From CAUZFZ01 sp963579025 (GTDB taxonomy: Bacteria > Planctomycetota > Planctomycetia > Planctomycetales > Planctomycetaceae), in NCBI GenBank assembly GCA_963579025.1, contig CAUZFZ010000057.1, positions 1 to 52,021 on the forward strand: a DNA stretch of 52,021 nt, in the 5' to 3' direction. Both the position numbers and the translations under genes were made by a program. The notes beneath the pieces were generated by a model. That model saw nothing but the letters and a program-made list of their open reading frames with translations, was not told the origin of the DNA and did no database searches. Positions 35,375-45,400 of the stretch are shown one piece after another. How positions within the stretch are numbered: position 1 is the stretch's first letter; every line of letters begins with the position of its first letter.

Positions 35375-36310
35375 ATGCGAGTACTCGTCACGGGCGGAGC
35401 CGGTTTTATTGGGAGTCACATCTGCGATCGGTCACTTGAGAAAGGCTGGGAGGTCGCGGTTATCGACGATCTCAGCAGTGGTCGGCGGGAAAACGTGCCG
35501 GAACGAGCGGCATTTCATCAGGTTGACATCCGGGATCGGGACGCCGTCTTTCGAGTCCTGCGTGAGTTTAGACCTGATGCAATCAGCCACCAGGCCGCTC
35601 AGGCCAGTGTCGCTGTGAGTGTGCGTGAACCGGTTCTGGATACCGAAATCAATGTCATCGGATCACTGAATCTGTTGGACGCCTGTGTGGAATGCGGCGT
35701 GAAGCAAGTCGTTTTTGCCAGCACGGGAGGCGCGATCTACGGAGAGGTTCCGGACGACCAGAAGGCCGACGAGAGCACGCCACCAAGACCACTGAGCCCG
35801 TATGCCGTCAGCAAGTTCGCTGTCGAGAATCACCTGGTCTGCTATCAGCGAGAACACGGGCTGCGATCCACGGTGCTCCGCTACGCGAACATCTTTGGCC
35901 CGCGCCAGGACCCGCATGGTGAGGCCGGTGTCGTGGCGATTTTCTGCAACCGATTGATGGCTGGAGAATCACTGCAGATCAATGCAAAGCGGCAAAGTGG
36001 GGACGACGGCTGCATCCGTGACTACACCTACGTCGACGACGTGGCCAAAGCCAACGTCACGGCGCTGGCTGGTGAAGTCAGCCATGGTGTCATGAACATC
36101 GGCAGTGGAGTCCCCACAAGTACGCGTGCTCTGGCAGATGCTCTGGAAGCCGCCCTGGGAACTTCAACAGGTCGCACCGTTGCCGATCGACGGGCCGGAG
36201 ACATCGAACGTTCCGTCCTCGCCGCCGACCGCTTCGTCGAGATGTTCGGTCCGGCCACATCTCTGGAATCCGGCATCAGTCAGACGGCCGCGTGGTTTTC
36301 CAACCGCTAA
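35375..36310 (+). CDS. NAD-dependent sugar-nucleotide epimerase (UDP-glucose 4-epimerase type)
   Basis: Extended short-chain dehydrogenase/reductase acting on a nucleotide sugar. 311 residues, the normal length. The NAD-binding loop is GGAGFIGS (7-14) with VIDDLSSG closing the Rossmann motif. The catalytic residues are S116/T117 (FASTGGAIYGE), Y143 and K147 (SPYAVSKFAVE). HQAAQASVAVSVREP and NIFGPRQDPHGEAGVVAIF are family blocks shared with GalE and WbpP-like epimerases. The sugar specificity is not decidable. GGAG lies ten bases before the ATG. It could supply precursors for an exopolysaccharide or cell-surface glycan; the neighbours do not settle it. Confidence 0.95.
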   Translation: MRVLVTGGAGFIGSHICDRSLEKGWEVAVIDDLSSGRRENVPERAAFHQVDIRDRDAVFRVLREFRPDAISHQAAQASVAVSVREPVLDTEINVIGSLNLLDACVECGVKQVVFASTGGAIYGEVPDDQKADESTPPRPLSPYAVSKFAVENHLVCYQREHGLRSTVLRYANIFGPRQDPHGEAGVVAIFCNRLMAGESLQINAKRQSGDDGCIRDYTYVDDVAKANVTALAGEVSHGVMNIGSGVPTSTRALADALEAALGTSTGRTVADRRAGDIERSVLAADRFVEMFGPATSLESGISQTAAWFSNR

Positions 36311-36624
36311 ATCCGTGACGGCCGCGAGATGGCTCTCGTTTGAAACACAGAGGCACAGAGAACACGGAATTCATCTTTCTCGATCTCTATGAACTCCGTG
36401 CGCCGGCGTTGAGTTTCACGCACTAAGGCTCTTCCGGGACATCCTCGCCGGCCTCCTGGTCGAACTGGGCGAGTTGCCGGCATTTGTGACCTGCCAGTGT
36501 CGAAGCCGCGTGATCTACGCCATTGCCGTTTTAAAACCGGCCGTTCGGTGGGACGCGACTTCGCGTCATGTCAGAATCAAGGCTGTCATCGCACTGGTGA
36601 TCTTCTCAATTCGGAGTGCGGATC
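36311..36624. other. Non-coding region before the Ser/Thr kinase
   Basis: 314 bases without a credible ORF. A purine-rich segment CACAGAGGCACAGAGAACACGG (about 36344-36367 in part) leads into a hairpin with arms 36363-36374 (CACGGAATTCAT) and 36389-36400 (ATGAACTCCGTG), one mismatch and a 14-base loop, but no T-run follows. It could be an inefficient terminator for the epimerase gene or a repeat remnant. The kinase promoter should lie in the second half. Confidence 0.45.
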
Positions 36625-38736
36625 ATGAGCAACCACGACACCAGCCCGAGTGATCCCGGTCGCGCTTCAGATTCTGCTGCAAGAGAGACCATTCCCCCGC
36701 CGTCGAGTGGCCAGCGCGAAACCATACTGCCGGGGTCGCACGACTCGGTCGCTGAGAACGCGGCTCGAGGTGGGCCGCCGGATCCTGCGTTCGGGCGATA
36801 CCAGTTGATCGAATGTCTTGGTCAGGGCGGGATGGGTGCTGTTTATAAGGCTCACGATTCACAGCTCGATCGTGTTGTGGCGATCAAAATTCCGAAGTTT
36901 GACACGGCGGCCGGACCGGATCTGCTGGAGCGCTTCTATCGAGAGGCCAGGTCAGCGGCGACGCTGACACATGTCGGTATCTGTCCGGTGCATGACGTCG
37001 GTGAGATCGACGGGACACATTACATCTCGATGGGCTACATCGAGGGCAAGCCGCTGTCGGCCTACATCAAGCCGGACAAGCCGATCTCGGCGAAGAAGAC
37101 CGCGGCGATTGTGCGGCGAATGGCGGTCGCGCTGGATGAGGCCCATCAGCATGGCGTCGTACATCGAGATTTGAAGCCGGACAACGTGATGATCGACAAG
37201 AAGTCGAACCCGGTTGTCATGGACTTCGGGCTGGCTCGGCGGAGTGCGGCCGAAGGTGACTCGCGCATGACACAGGGCGGCCAGATGATTGGCACGCCAG
37301 CCTATATGTCGCCCGAGCAGGTGGATGGCGATGTGAAACTCATGGGACCGCGGAGTGACATCTACAGTCTGGGTGTGATTCTGTACGAGATGCTGACATG
37401 TCGAGTTCCTTATGAAGGCTCGATCGCGCGCGTGCTCGCGCAGGTCATACATGGCAACCCGCAGCGGCCGTCTGAACTGCGACCGGATGTGAATCCCGGG
37501 CTGGAGGCCATCTGCCTCAAGATGATGGCTTCGAGTCCGGATGACCGGCACGCGTCGATGGGTGATGTCGTCAAAGACCTCGCGGCGTTTCTGAAGGGAC
37601 AGCCGACGTCGGCGAAGGAATCCGTCCTCGGCGAACCTGCTCCGATGATCGCTGCCGAGTCGGTTTCGCCTGAGCCCCCACCACTCGTCACTACTTCGCC
37701 GGCCCAACCGTCACGACGGCCGAACCTTCCGAAATGGGCGATGCCAGCCGGAGCTGGCGTCCTGGGCATCGTGCTGATCGCAGCGCTGACACTGATAGTG
37801 CGAGTCGGTGACGCGACTGTGCGTCTGCAGATTGACGATACCGATGCAACAGTGTTTGTCGATGGAGATCAGGTACGCATCGAAAACCTGGGCGCCACGA
37901 TCGAGCTGTCACCGGGCGATCATGGCGTCAAGGTGAAGCGGGGCGACATCGTTGTCCATGCCGAAACATTCACCGTCCTGCGTGACAACAATCCCGTGCT
38001 GACACTGCAGGTCCTCAAAGACACAGCTCCGCCGGCGGATCAGGCGCCCGCGACCGTCTCAACGACCGGGCAACCGGATTCGCCACCATCCGTCCCAGTT
38101 ACTAATGCTGTCGTCCTGAAGACTCGCGACGTCATTCAGCAGCTCGCCGCCAAACGCATTCCAGAGGGCATTGGCGAAGGCGTGACCGTCTTTCCCGGAG
38201 CTCGCGGAAATGGCCGGGTTGGCGCCTGGTGTCTGTACGTGCCGCTGGAATCGACTGAGATCGCGAACGGCACCGAATGGCAGTTCGAGTTTCGCACCGG
38301 CGGCTCCTCCAGAGGATTGCACATCATTCACCCGTGGCGCGATGGACAGCTTGTGGTCTTCATGTATCGCGACAGGATCGCGGTCAATCCAGTAGGCGAA
38401 AAACGCGACAACTATCTGCTCCAGTCGAGGCATCCGGTCGAGCAGACACCCGCCTGGAACGACACCTTCCCGTTGAAGAGCGGATCGCCGTATCAGGTCA
38501 AGAGCCGACTGTATCCCGACGGACGCTATGTGCTCGAAATGAACGGCGAAGTCGTCGCGACGTCCTCGATCGACACCGTGACTCCATTCAAGCTCAACGA
38601 GAAGTTCAATCATGCAAAGGCCCTTCGCGAGTGGCAGCCGGGCATGGCCGGACTGATGGTCGGCCCACGCGACAGTGCCGGGGTCAACAGCGTGACCGGG
38701 GTGAAGCTGACGGGACCTGCGAACACTCGTCCTTAG
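36625..38736 (+). CDS. Transmembrane Ser/Thr protein kinase with PEGA-like and unknown C-terminal domain
   Basis: 703 residues from the ATG at 36625 (GGAG eight bases upstream). A low-complexity N-terminus precedes a Hanks-type kinase: glycine loop GQGGMGAVY, K88 (VAIKIP), H180-R-D182-LKPDN, D200-F-G, and SPE 229-231, with all residues needed for activity. A Pro-rich linker leads to one membrane helix (about 373-392). Outside, residues 395-465 form a PEGA-like domain (ATVFVDGDQVRIENLGATIELSPGDHGVKV). The last 200 residues (QFEFRTGGSSRGLHIIHPWRDGQLVVFMYRDRIAV) look like a beta-sandwich, possibly DUF1080-related. Probably a sensor kinase with an external ligand domain. Confidence 0.95.
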   Translation: MSNHDTSPSDPGRASDSAARETIPPPSSGQRETILPGSHDSVAENAARGGPPDPAFGRYQLIECLGQGGMGAVYKAHDSQLDRVVAIKIPKFDTAAGPDLLERFYREARSAATLTHVGICPVHDVGEIDGTHYISMGYIEGKPLSAYIKPDKPISAKKTAAIVRRMAVALDEAHQHGVVHRDLKPDNVMIDKKSNPVVMDFGLARRSAAEGDSRMTQGGQMIGTPAYMSPEQVDGDVKLMGPRSDIYSLGVILYEMLTCRVPYEGSIARVLAQVIHGNPQRPSELRPDVNPGLEAICLKMMASSPDDRHASMGDVVKDLAAFLKGQPTSAKESVLGEPAPMIAAESVSPEPPPLVTTSPAQPSRRPNLPKWAMPAGAGVLGIVLIAALTLIVRVGDATVRLQIDDTDATVFVDGDQVRIENLGATIELSPGDHGVKVKRGDIVVHAETFTVLRDNNPVLTLQVLKDTAPPADQAPATVSTTGQPDSPPSVPVTNAVVLKTRDVIQQLAAKRIPEGIGEGVTVFPGARGNGRVGAWCLYVPLESTEIANGTEWQFEFRTGGSSRGLHIIHPWRDGQLVVFMYRDRIAVNPVGEKRDNYLLQSRHPVEQTPAWNDTFPLKSGSPYQVKSRLYPDGRYVLEMNGEVVATSSIDTVTPFKLNEKFNHAKALREWQPGMAGLMVGPRDSAGVNSVTGVKLTGPANTRP

Positions 38737-38767
38737 AAATAGTCCCGAAATAGCTTCCCGGAATTGT

Positions 38768-38938
38768 GAGCCGTAGGCGCTTGCGCCTGCCGAGGCTGTG
38801 CACTGGTCCGGAGCTGAGCCGTAGGCGGATTTCTCCGAAATCCGCTGCCCTGGACTTGGCAAGACTGAGCGGCGGTCGATGTGCCGGCAGGTTGCGATGT
38901 CGTCTGGTCCCGATTTCGGAGAAATCGGGCTACGGCTC
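38768..38938. repeat. Palindromic repeat element C
   Basis: Three units share the flank GAGCCGTAG. Unit 1 (38768-38790) carries the small palindrome GGCGC-TT-GCGCC. Unit 2 (38816-38845) and unit 3 (38909-38938, inverted) carry a longer one around GATTTC-TCC-GAAATC. Units 2 and 3 differ at two stem pairs, both compensated: GCG...CGC against CCC...GGG. Units 1 and 2 share their flanks (GAGCCGTAG and TGCC) around quite different stems. The element fills the 305-base gap between the convergent kinase and decarboxylase genes. Confidence 0.85.
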
Positions 38939-39041
38939 AGAGGTCTCGCGGATTCCAGATCGGGAACTTATTTGAGACCCGTTCCTTAGTCAGAAGAGCC
39001 GGAGCCCGCGCGCGTCGGGGTTACGCTGAAGAACTGCGGAG

Positions 39042-40631
39042 TCAGGACTCGCGAGCCGATTTGTCCGCTGTCAGTAACTGGCGTCCAATCCGTCGGATCG
39101 CTTCCAGCAGGCCGGCCAGATGATCTGCCGTTGTCAGCGGGTTGATGATCGTCACTCGCAGGGCCTGAAGTCCGCCGACGTTCGCCTGGACGATGTAGAA
39201 TTCGCCCGAGTGGATCAGTTCTCGCCGCAGCTCGAAGAGGAATTGCGCCAGACGTTCTTCGGATTCCCCTCGCATGGCATCGGGAATGTGGCGGAAGGCG
39301 ACGATGTTACATTCGGGGACGTGCAGCGGTTCGAAGTCCGGTGCGTCGGTGAGCATCTCATAAAACGTATGACCAAGGTCGAATGTCTGGTCGACCATGT
39401 CCTCGAAGAGCTGCTGCCCGAACAGAGCCCATGTGCCCCACAGGCCGTAGGTGGCAGCTCGCTTGGTGCATTCGGGCGTCAGCATGCCGCTGTCGTATTC
39501 GGCGAGGCCCGGAGCTGACGGATCAAACAGATACGGTGCGTCCTGGCGGAATGTCTCGAAGCGATGATCGCGGTTTCGGTAGAAGACGAAGGCGCACAAA
39601 GCCGGGACGAACAGCATCTTGTGTGCGTCCATGACCAGTGAGTCTGCCTGGTCAAGTCCGGCGACCAGGTGACGGTACTTGCGACTGAGACAGGCCGCGC
39701 CGCCGTGAGCAGCATCAACATGCAGCCAGACTTCATGGCGATGGCAGACGGCCGCGATGTCTTCCAGTGGGTCAAATGCGCCGATCGGTGTCGCACACGA
39801 GCAGGCGGAGACCGCGACAATCGGGTGATTCTTCGACCGTAGTTGCCCCAGCAGTTCGTCCAGTTGGTTCGGATCCATGCGACGCTTTTCATCCAGTCCG
39901 CAGCGCAGCACGTGATCGACACCGATGCCAACGACGCCCGCGGCGCGCGACACGCTGTAATGAGCGTCCTGGTGGGCGACGATGACCGGAGTTGCCGACT
40001 GCCCGCTCAGGCCCGTTTCCCAGGCGTCGCCCAGTCGGACGTTTCGCGCCGTCAGCAACGCCGTCAGGTTGCCCAGCGAACCACCGTGTGTCACCAGCCC
40101 GGCAAAGCTGTCCGGCGACCATCCGATCTGTTGTCCCAGACGTTCGACCAGCGCCCGCTCCACGGATGTTGACCACGGCCCCATTTCGTAGATGGCCATC
40201 ACCTGGTTCGTGATTGATCCCACAGCATCGAACAGACCGGCGATCGGTACGGGCGCCGGTACCTGGTGGCCGATGTACCGCGGATCGTGCAGGTTGTGCC
40301 CGCGCTGCAGCATCTCGCGGACAAGCGACTCGAACCGATCCACCAGTGATTCGCGAAGCTGAATTCCGGCCGGCTCGATTTCGTCACTGCCTTCAGCCGC
40401 TGCCGTGTTCTGGCTCGTTGCAGTGTCCAGAATCGCCCCGGCGCGACGAACATTGTCCGGGGGATCTGCCCAGTTGAGGACGGCTCCTTCGCAGCGGGTG
40501 ACATGGTCCATGTGCTCACCGAGCACGTCGGCCAGGCGGTGAGCCAGTGTCCGCAGATTGTCCGGCGAGAACGCCTCGCGGATCCGGTGCCTCGGAGACG
40601 ATCCGGGCGGGTATGTAACGGGCTGGGTCAC
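39042..40631 (-). CDS. Group II pyridoxal-5'-phosphate amino acid decarboxylase
   Basis: Decarboxylates an amino acid; the substrate could be an aromatic amino acid, glutamate or 2,4-diaminobutyrate. 529 residues with the family's landmarks: HQVPAPVPIAGLFDAV, THGGSLGNLTALLTAR, H-containing VAHQDAHYSVSRAAGV, HVDAAHGGA (304-312, with D306 pairing the cofactor), the Schiff-base lysine K338 in DAHKML, and the C-terminal RVTIINPLTT. The N-terminal 100 residues are longer than in DOPA decarboxylases. It starts with GTG (40629-40631) with only a weak ribosome site; the next Met is at residue 41. No transporter or amino-acid pathway gene flanks it, so its role (acid resistance, amine or siderophore precursor) is open. 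Confidence 0.93.
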   Translation of the reverse strand: MTQPVTYPPGSSPRHRIREAFSPDNLRTLAHRLADVLGEHMDHVTRCEGAVLNWADPPDNVRRAGAILDTATSQNTAAAEGSDEIEPAGIQLRESLVDRFESLVREMLQRGHNLHDPRYIGHQVPAPVPIAGLFDAVGSITNQVMAIYEMGPWSTSVERALVERLGQQIGWSPDSFAGLVTHGGSLGNLTALLTARNVRLGDAWETGLSGQSATPVIVAHQDAHYSVSRAAGVVGIGVDHVLRCGLDEKRRMDPNQLDELLGQLRSKNHPIVAVSACSCATPIGAFDPLEDIAAVCHRHEVWLHVDAAHGGAACLSRKYRHLVAGLDQADSLVMDAHKMLFVPALCAFVFYRNRDHRFETFRQDAPYLFDPSAPGLAEYDSGMLTPECTKRAATYGLWGTWALFGQQLFEDMVDQTFDLGHTFYEMLTDAPDFEPLHVPECNIVAFRHIPDAMRGESEERLAQFLFELRRELIHSGEFYIVQANVGGLQALRVTIINPLTTADHLAGLLEAIRRIGRQLLTADKSARES

Positions 40632-40953
40632 TTCTGACAGCCTGACAGAGTCGAGAACTGGACACTAATGTTGTCGACACGAACGATCGCTGTGCTGTTC
40701 ATTTTTGTTGTTAATCGTATTTATGTATGCCGAATGTGCGGAGTGCAGCCGATGTACGGCTCGTGGTGAGTGTTGCGATCACATTTCAGTGGCCGAACGC
40801 ATAAACGAAATTCGATATTCTCATTGATGAGGGGCACGCGTAAAATCGTTGAAGCTGCACAGCAGTCAATCGTTCCCGGACGCCGGTTGAATCCGACGTC
40901 TCTCGTTTCCTGTCTGGTGGAACCGAAACGCCAGCGCGAAAGGATGGTTACCG
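40632..40953. other. Divergent intergenic region with an AT-rich patch
   Basis: 322 bases between the minus-strand decarboxylase and a plus-strand DUF1501 gene. An AT-rich stretch around 40690-40735 (TTTTTGTTGTTAATCGTATTTATG) stands out from GC-rich surroundings and is the most promoter-like sequence in the gap, though I cannot fix -35 and -10 boxes or which strand they serve. No small gene is evident. Confidence 0.5.
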
Positions 40954-42258
40954 ATGCTGACTCTTACCGCAAATCGCCGTGCACGGGACTGTGATGGAAC
41001 GACTCGCCGCGATTTTCTGCGAGTCGGAGCACTCGGAGCTGGAACGCTCGGGCTCCCCAGTCTGCTCGCCGCAAGAGCCCAGGCGGCTGACGCTGGTCGG
41101 CCTGTCAAAGACACGTCTGTGATCTGGGTCTGGCTAAGCGGAGGCCCCACACATGTGGAAACATTCGACCCGAAAATGACGGCCCCCAGCGAATATCGCA
41201 GTGTGACGGGTGAAGTGAAGACGTGCGTTCCAGGCGTCACGCTGGGCGGGAACTTCGAGAAGATGGCCGCGAACGCCGACAAAATGGCATTCGTTCGCTC
41301 GTTCGCACACACGAACAGCGGCCATGGCGGCGGGACGCATTTCCTGATGACCGGTTACAACAACCGCAACATCGACAACGGTGGCCTTCCGACGCGCCCG
41401 TCAATCGGCTCGATCGCTGCCCGAGTTCGCGGTGCGAATCACGCGGAGACCGGGATGCCGACCTACGTCCGCCTCGGTGGAATCGGTTCAGACGGACCGG
41501 CGTTTCTGGGAACTGCCTACGCACCGTTCGGCAGCAATGCGGAAGCCAAGCGGAGCATGAGTCTGCAGACGCCACTGGAACGTCTGGACGATCGCCGCAG
41601 TCTGCTGGCGGGATTCGACCGCTTCAATCGCGACGCTGACCGCACTGGAGTTATGGATGGCCTCGACGCGTTTGAGCGGCAAGCCTTCAACCTGGTTCTT
41701 GGCCAGGCTCCCAAGGCGTTCGATCTGAAGGAAGAGGACCCGCGGACGGTCGCCCGTTACGGCGGCGGACTTGGTCAGCAGCTTCTGGTGGCCCGACGCC
41801 TGTGCGAAGCCGGCTGTGGTTTCGTGACAGCCACCTACGGCGGCTGGGACATGCATGGCAGCATTCAAAAGGCGATGAATTCGCGTGGCCCACATGTCGA
41901 CCATGCGGTTGGCACACTGGTCGAAGACCTGCATCAACGCGGTCTGGGTGACAATGTGCTTGTCGTGGTCTCCGGCGAATTTGGACGGACGCCGCGAATC
42001 AACAAAAACGCCGGCCGCGATCACTGGGCTCCGTTGACCACGCTGGCTCTGGCGGGCGGCGGACTCAAAATGGGTCAGACGGTCGGCAAGTCGGACGATC
42101 GCGTGTCACGTCCGGCCATCAACCCGCTCAGCCCGCAGGACCTGATGGCGACCGTGTTCCATGTCCTGGGAATCGACACGAAAATGCAGCTTCTTAATCA
42201 GGCCGGTCGTCCGGTGTACTTGATCGAGGACGGCAAGCCGATCGCCGACCTCGTCTGA
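40954..42258 (+). CDS. DUF1501 domain protein, Tat-type signal
   Basis: 434 residues with a twin-arginine export signal (TTRRDFLRVGALGAGTLGLPSLL). Family blocks are SVIWVWLSGGPTHVETFDPKM, HGGGTHFLMTGYNNR, GGWDMHGSIQKAM, VVVSGEFGRTPRINKNAGRDHWAP and TLALAGGGLKMGQTVG. This subgroup resembles the DUF1501 at 24800-26218 more than those at 10254 and 46116, judging from the shared SGEFGRTPRI and GRDHW blocks. AAAGGAT precedes the ATG by about nine bases. It is monocistronic or last in its transcript, given the terminator 30 bases downstream; the PSD1 gene follows, an order opposite to the usual PSD1-then-DUF1501. Confidence 0.93.
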   Translation: MLTLTANRRARDCDGTTRRDFLRVGALGAGTLGLPSLLAARAQAADAGRPVKDTSVIWVWLSGGPTHVETFDPKMTAPSEYRSVTGEVKTCVPGVTLGGNFEKMAANADKMAFVRSFAHTNSGHGGGTHFLMTGYNNRNIDNGGLPTRPSIGSIAARVRGANHAETGMPTYVRLGGIGSDGPAFLGTAYAPFGSNAEAKRSMSLQTPLERLDDRRSLLAGFDRFNRDADRTGVMDGLDAFERQAFNLVLGQAPKAFDLKEEDPRTVARYGGGLGQQLLVARRLCEAGCGFVTATYGGWDMHGSIQKAMNSRGPHVDHAVGTLVEDLHQRGLGDNVLVVVSGEFGRTPRINKNAGRDHWAPLTTLALAGGGLKMGQTVGKSDDRVSRPAINPLSPQDLMATVFHVLGIDTKMQLLNQAGRPVYLIEDGKPIADLV

Positions 42259-42288
42259 CCGGCGTCTGACGCCACACTGACATTCAAA

Positions 42289-42326
42289 GCACCGTCGCAG
42301 CATCAAGTTGTGACGGTGCCTTTTTT
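42289..42326 (+). terminator. Rho-independent terminator after the DUF1501 gene
   Basis: The stem GCACCGTCGCA (42289-42299) pairs with TGTGACGGTGC (42309-42319) over 11 pairs including one G-T, with a nine-base loop, followed directly by six T residues (42321-42326). It lies 30 bases after the DUF1501 stop and is the clearest intrinsic terminator in the window. Confidence 0.9.
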
Positions 42327-42453
42327 GTTGCCAACTCGGACAACAGACCTACCAATACACCGCACCTGCTTTTGTGGACGATCCAGGCTGGTAAACTGAC
42401 CCGACAGGTTTGGGCGGAATGCCACGCACGCACGGATCGAGGACGGACTGGTG

Positions 42454-45400
42454 ATGCGACTTCTTCTGTACTTCGGCCTGCTCGTGTCTGCCGTGTCGAT
42501 CGACTCGACCGTACGAGCTGATGACGACTCGAAGCGCGAGTTCTTCGAGAAAAAGATACGGCCTGTGCTGGTGCGGTATTGCTACGAATGTCATTCGACC
42601 GCAGCTTCGAAGGTGAAGGGTGAGCTGTTGGTCGACTCGCGCGATTCGATCCGTCGCGGCGGCGAGACAGGCCCCGCAGTTGTGCCGGGCAAGCCGAGTG
42701 AAAGCCTCATCCTATCGGCGTTGCGGCACGAGTCGTTGGAGATGCCGCCCGACCGAAAGCTGCCCGAGAACATCATTGCTGATTTCGAGACCTGGATTAA
42801 GACGGGCGCGTCCGATCCTCGCGACACACCTCTCGACCCGGAAGAGTCCGCTGCAGCAACGTGGGACGCCGTCTTTCAGGAGCGGTTGCAGTTCTGGAGT
42901 CTTCAGCCGGTGAAACATCCGCAGGTTCCAACGGTGCAGCATGAATCGTGGTCCGCGAGCGCGATCGACCGATTCATCATGGCGAGATTGGAATCAAGCG
43001 GACTGCAACCTGCTCCGCGAGCCGATCGGCGCACTCTCGTTCGACGGGCGGCATTCGCGGTGACTGGCCTGCCGCCGACTCAGGAAATGATTGATGCGTA
43101 CATTGCTGACGAGTCGTCGGAAGACGCCGCCTGGAGTTCACTTGTCAGTCGTCTGCTCGATTCGCCGCACTTTGGAGAGCGATGGGCTCGGCACTGGATG
43201 GACGTTGTGCGCTACACCGACACGTACGGCTACGAGTGGGATATGCCCGCTAAAGGTGCGTGGCGATATCGCGATTATCTGATTCGAGCATTTAACACCG
43301 ATGTTGGATTTGACCAACTCGTGCGCGAGCAGATCGCTGGAGACCTGCTGGAAGAGCCGCGTCTGAACCACGAGCTGAAAATCAACGAATCGCTGATCGG
43401 GCCGATGTTCTTTCAGATGGGCGAAAAGCGGCACGGTGACAGTTCGGAGTTCAACGGCATCCACCAGGAGATGCTCGACAACAAAATCGACGCGTTCTCC
43501 AAAGCGTTCCTCGCAACCACCGTCGCGTGTGCCCGCTGCCACGATCACAAGCTCGATCCAGTCGCGCAGAAGGAGTACTACGCGCTGGCCGGAGCGTTCA
43601 TGAGTTCCCGCTGGCTGACGAATACCGTCGATCTACCCGAACGCAACGCCGCTGCGATCGCCGAACTGAAAAGCCTGAAGTCCAGAATGAAGCCACTTCT
43701 GGCGCAGCTTTGGATTGAAGAATCCGGGGGCATTGCGGAAGGCCTGGCAGAACGCGGCGGAGCCTGGAAGCCGCTGCTTGAACAACGACTGGAAAAGACT
43801 CCGCCCATCGAGGACCCACTGTTCGTGTTTACGGCAGTCCTGAAGGCGGAGGCCGAGCGGAAGGACACAGGTGTTGCGTGGGCCGCCGTTGCGGCTCAAT
43901 ACGCGCAGCAGAGCAAGGACAGGCGGGAGCACAACGCCTCGAACTTCAATACCGTTGCCGACTTTCGCGACGGCGTGCCGGAAGACTGGTCCGTGGACGG
44001 AACGGGGTTAACCGAGATTACTCGCTGCGGCGACTTCGTCGTTTCGCTCTCGGGAGACACGGCGGTCACTCAGCTTCTAGCTGGCGGACTCTACACGAAC
44101 ACACTATCTCCGCGTTTGAACGGAGCGGTTCGAACTCCGTGGCTGTCCCGGTTCAGCGGCGATCATCTCAGCTTCGAGCATTCCGGCGGTGACTTCGCGT
44201 GTCGCCGCACTGTGATCGACAACGCGTTTCTGACTGAAAAACAACAATACCTCAATAACACCGCTCCGAGCTGGGTGTCGATGCATACGCGTTCGCCGGA
44301 CCGGCACACGTACATCGAATTCGCTACCAAGACCAGCAACCCGAATTTTCCGCCGCGAGTCGGCCTCGGTGGAGCGTGCAGCGAAGAGCAGGCGGCCGAT
44401 CCCAGGAGCTGGTTCGGAATCACGCGAGTTGTCCGGCACAAGTCAGCGTCGACGCCGCAAGACGAACTTGTGCGTTTCGACCGTTTGTTTTCCGGTGAGG
44501 CTCCGCAGTCAGTTCAACAGGCGGCCGATCGCTACGCCACGTGGTTCAGCTCGGCGATTCGAGCGTGGGCTTCGGATTCGTCAACCGCGGAAGACGTTTC
44601 GGTCATCAACTGGCTGTTGAAGAACAAAGGGCTGACCACTTCCGGACTGGCAGAAAAGCAATCCGCCATCGCGACTCTGGTTGAGGAATACCGAATCGCG
44701 GAAAAGGCCGTGAAGAATCCGCATACGGTCAACGGCATGGCGGATGTCGACGACGGTTTCGACTATCGGCTCAACATCCGCGGCGATTACGACCAGCTCG
44801 CCGATCCGGTTCCGCGCGGCTGGCTCAAATCTCTGGCCGGAGAAGCGTCAACGTTCACCGATGCTGGAAGCGGGCGACAACAGCTCGCCGAGCAAATCTC
44901 CCGTGCGGATAATCCATTGACGGCACGTGTCTACGTAAACCGCGTCTGGCACTGGCTGTTTGGCACGGGCATCGTGGCAACTCCGAGCGACTTCGGTTTG
45001 CTGGGTGATCGACCGTCGCATCCTGAATTGCTGGACTGGTTAACTTCCCGCTTCATCGACGACGGCTGGTCCACGAAGAAGCTGATTCATCGAATCCTGC
45101 TCAGCCAGGTGTGGCAACAGTCCGGCGCGGTCTCACAGCAGGCTCTGTCAGTCGATCCCAGGAACCGGTTGCTGCACCACTACGCAACCCGGCGGCTGGA
45201 GGCCGAGGCGATCCGTGATGCCATCCTGGCAGTGTCAGGCGGACTTGACGCAAAATTGTTCGGACCGGTGATCGACCCTTATCGAGCCAACGAGGATCCA
45301 AAGAAGCGTCTGTTCTCGGGACCAGTCGATGGGAACGGACGGCGATCGATTTACACGAAGATCACCATCATGGAAGCGCCGAAGTTTCTGTCGCTGTTCA

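Noticed and set aside
36363..36400. Rho-independent terminator after the epimerase
   Set aside because: The stem has a mismatch and a 14-base loop, and no T-run follows; kept only as a note in the gap description.
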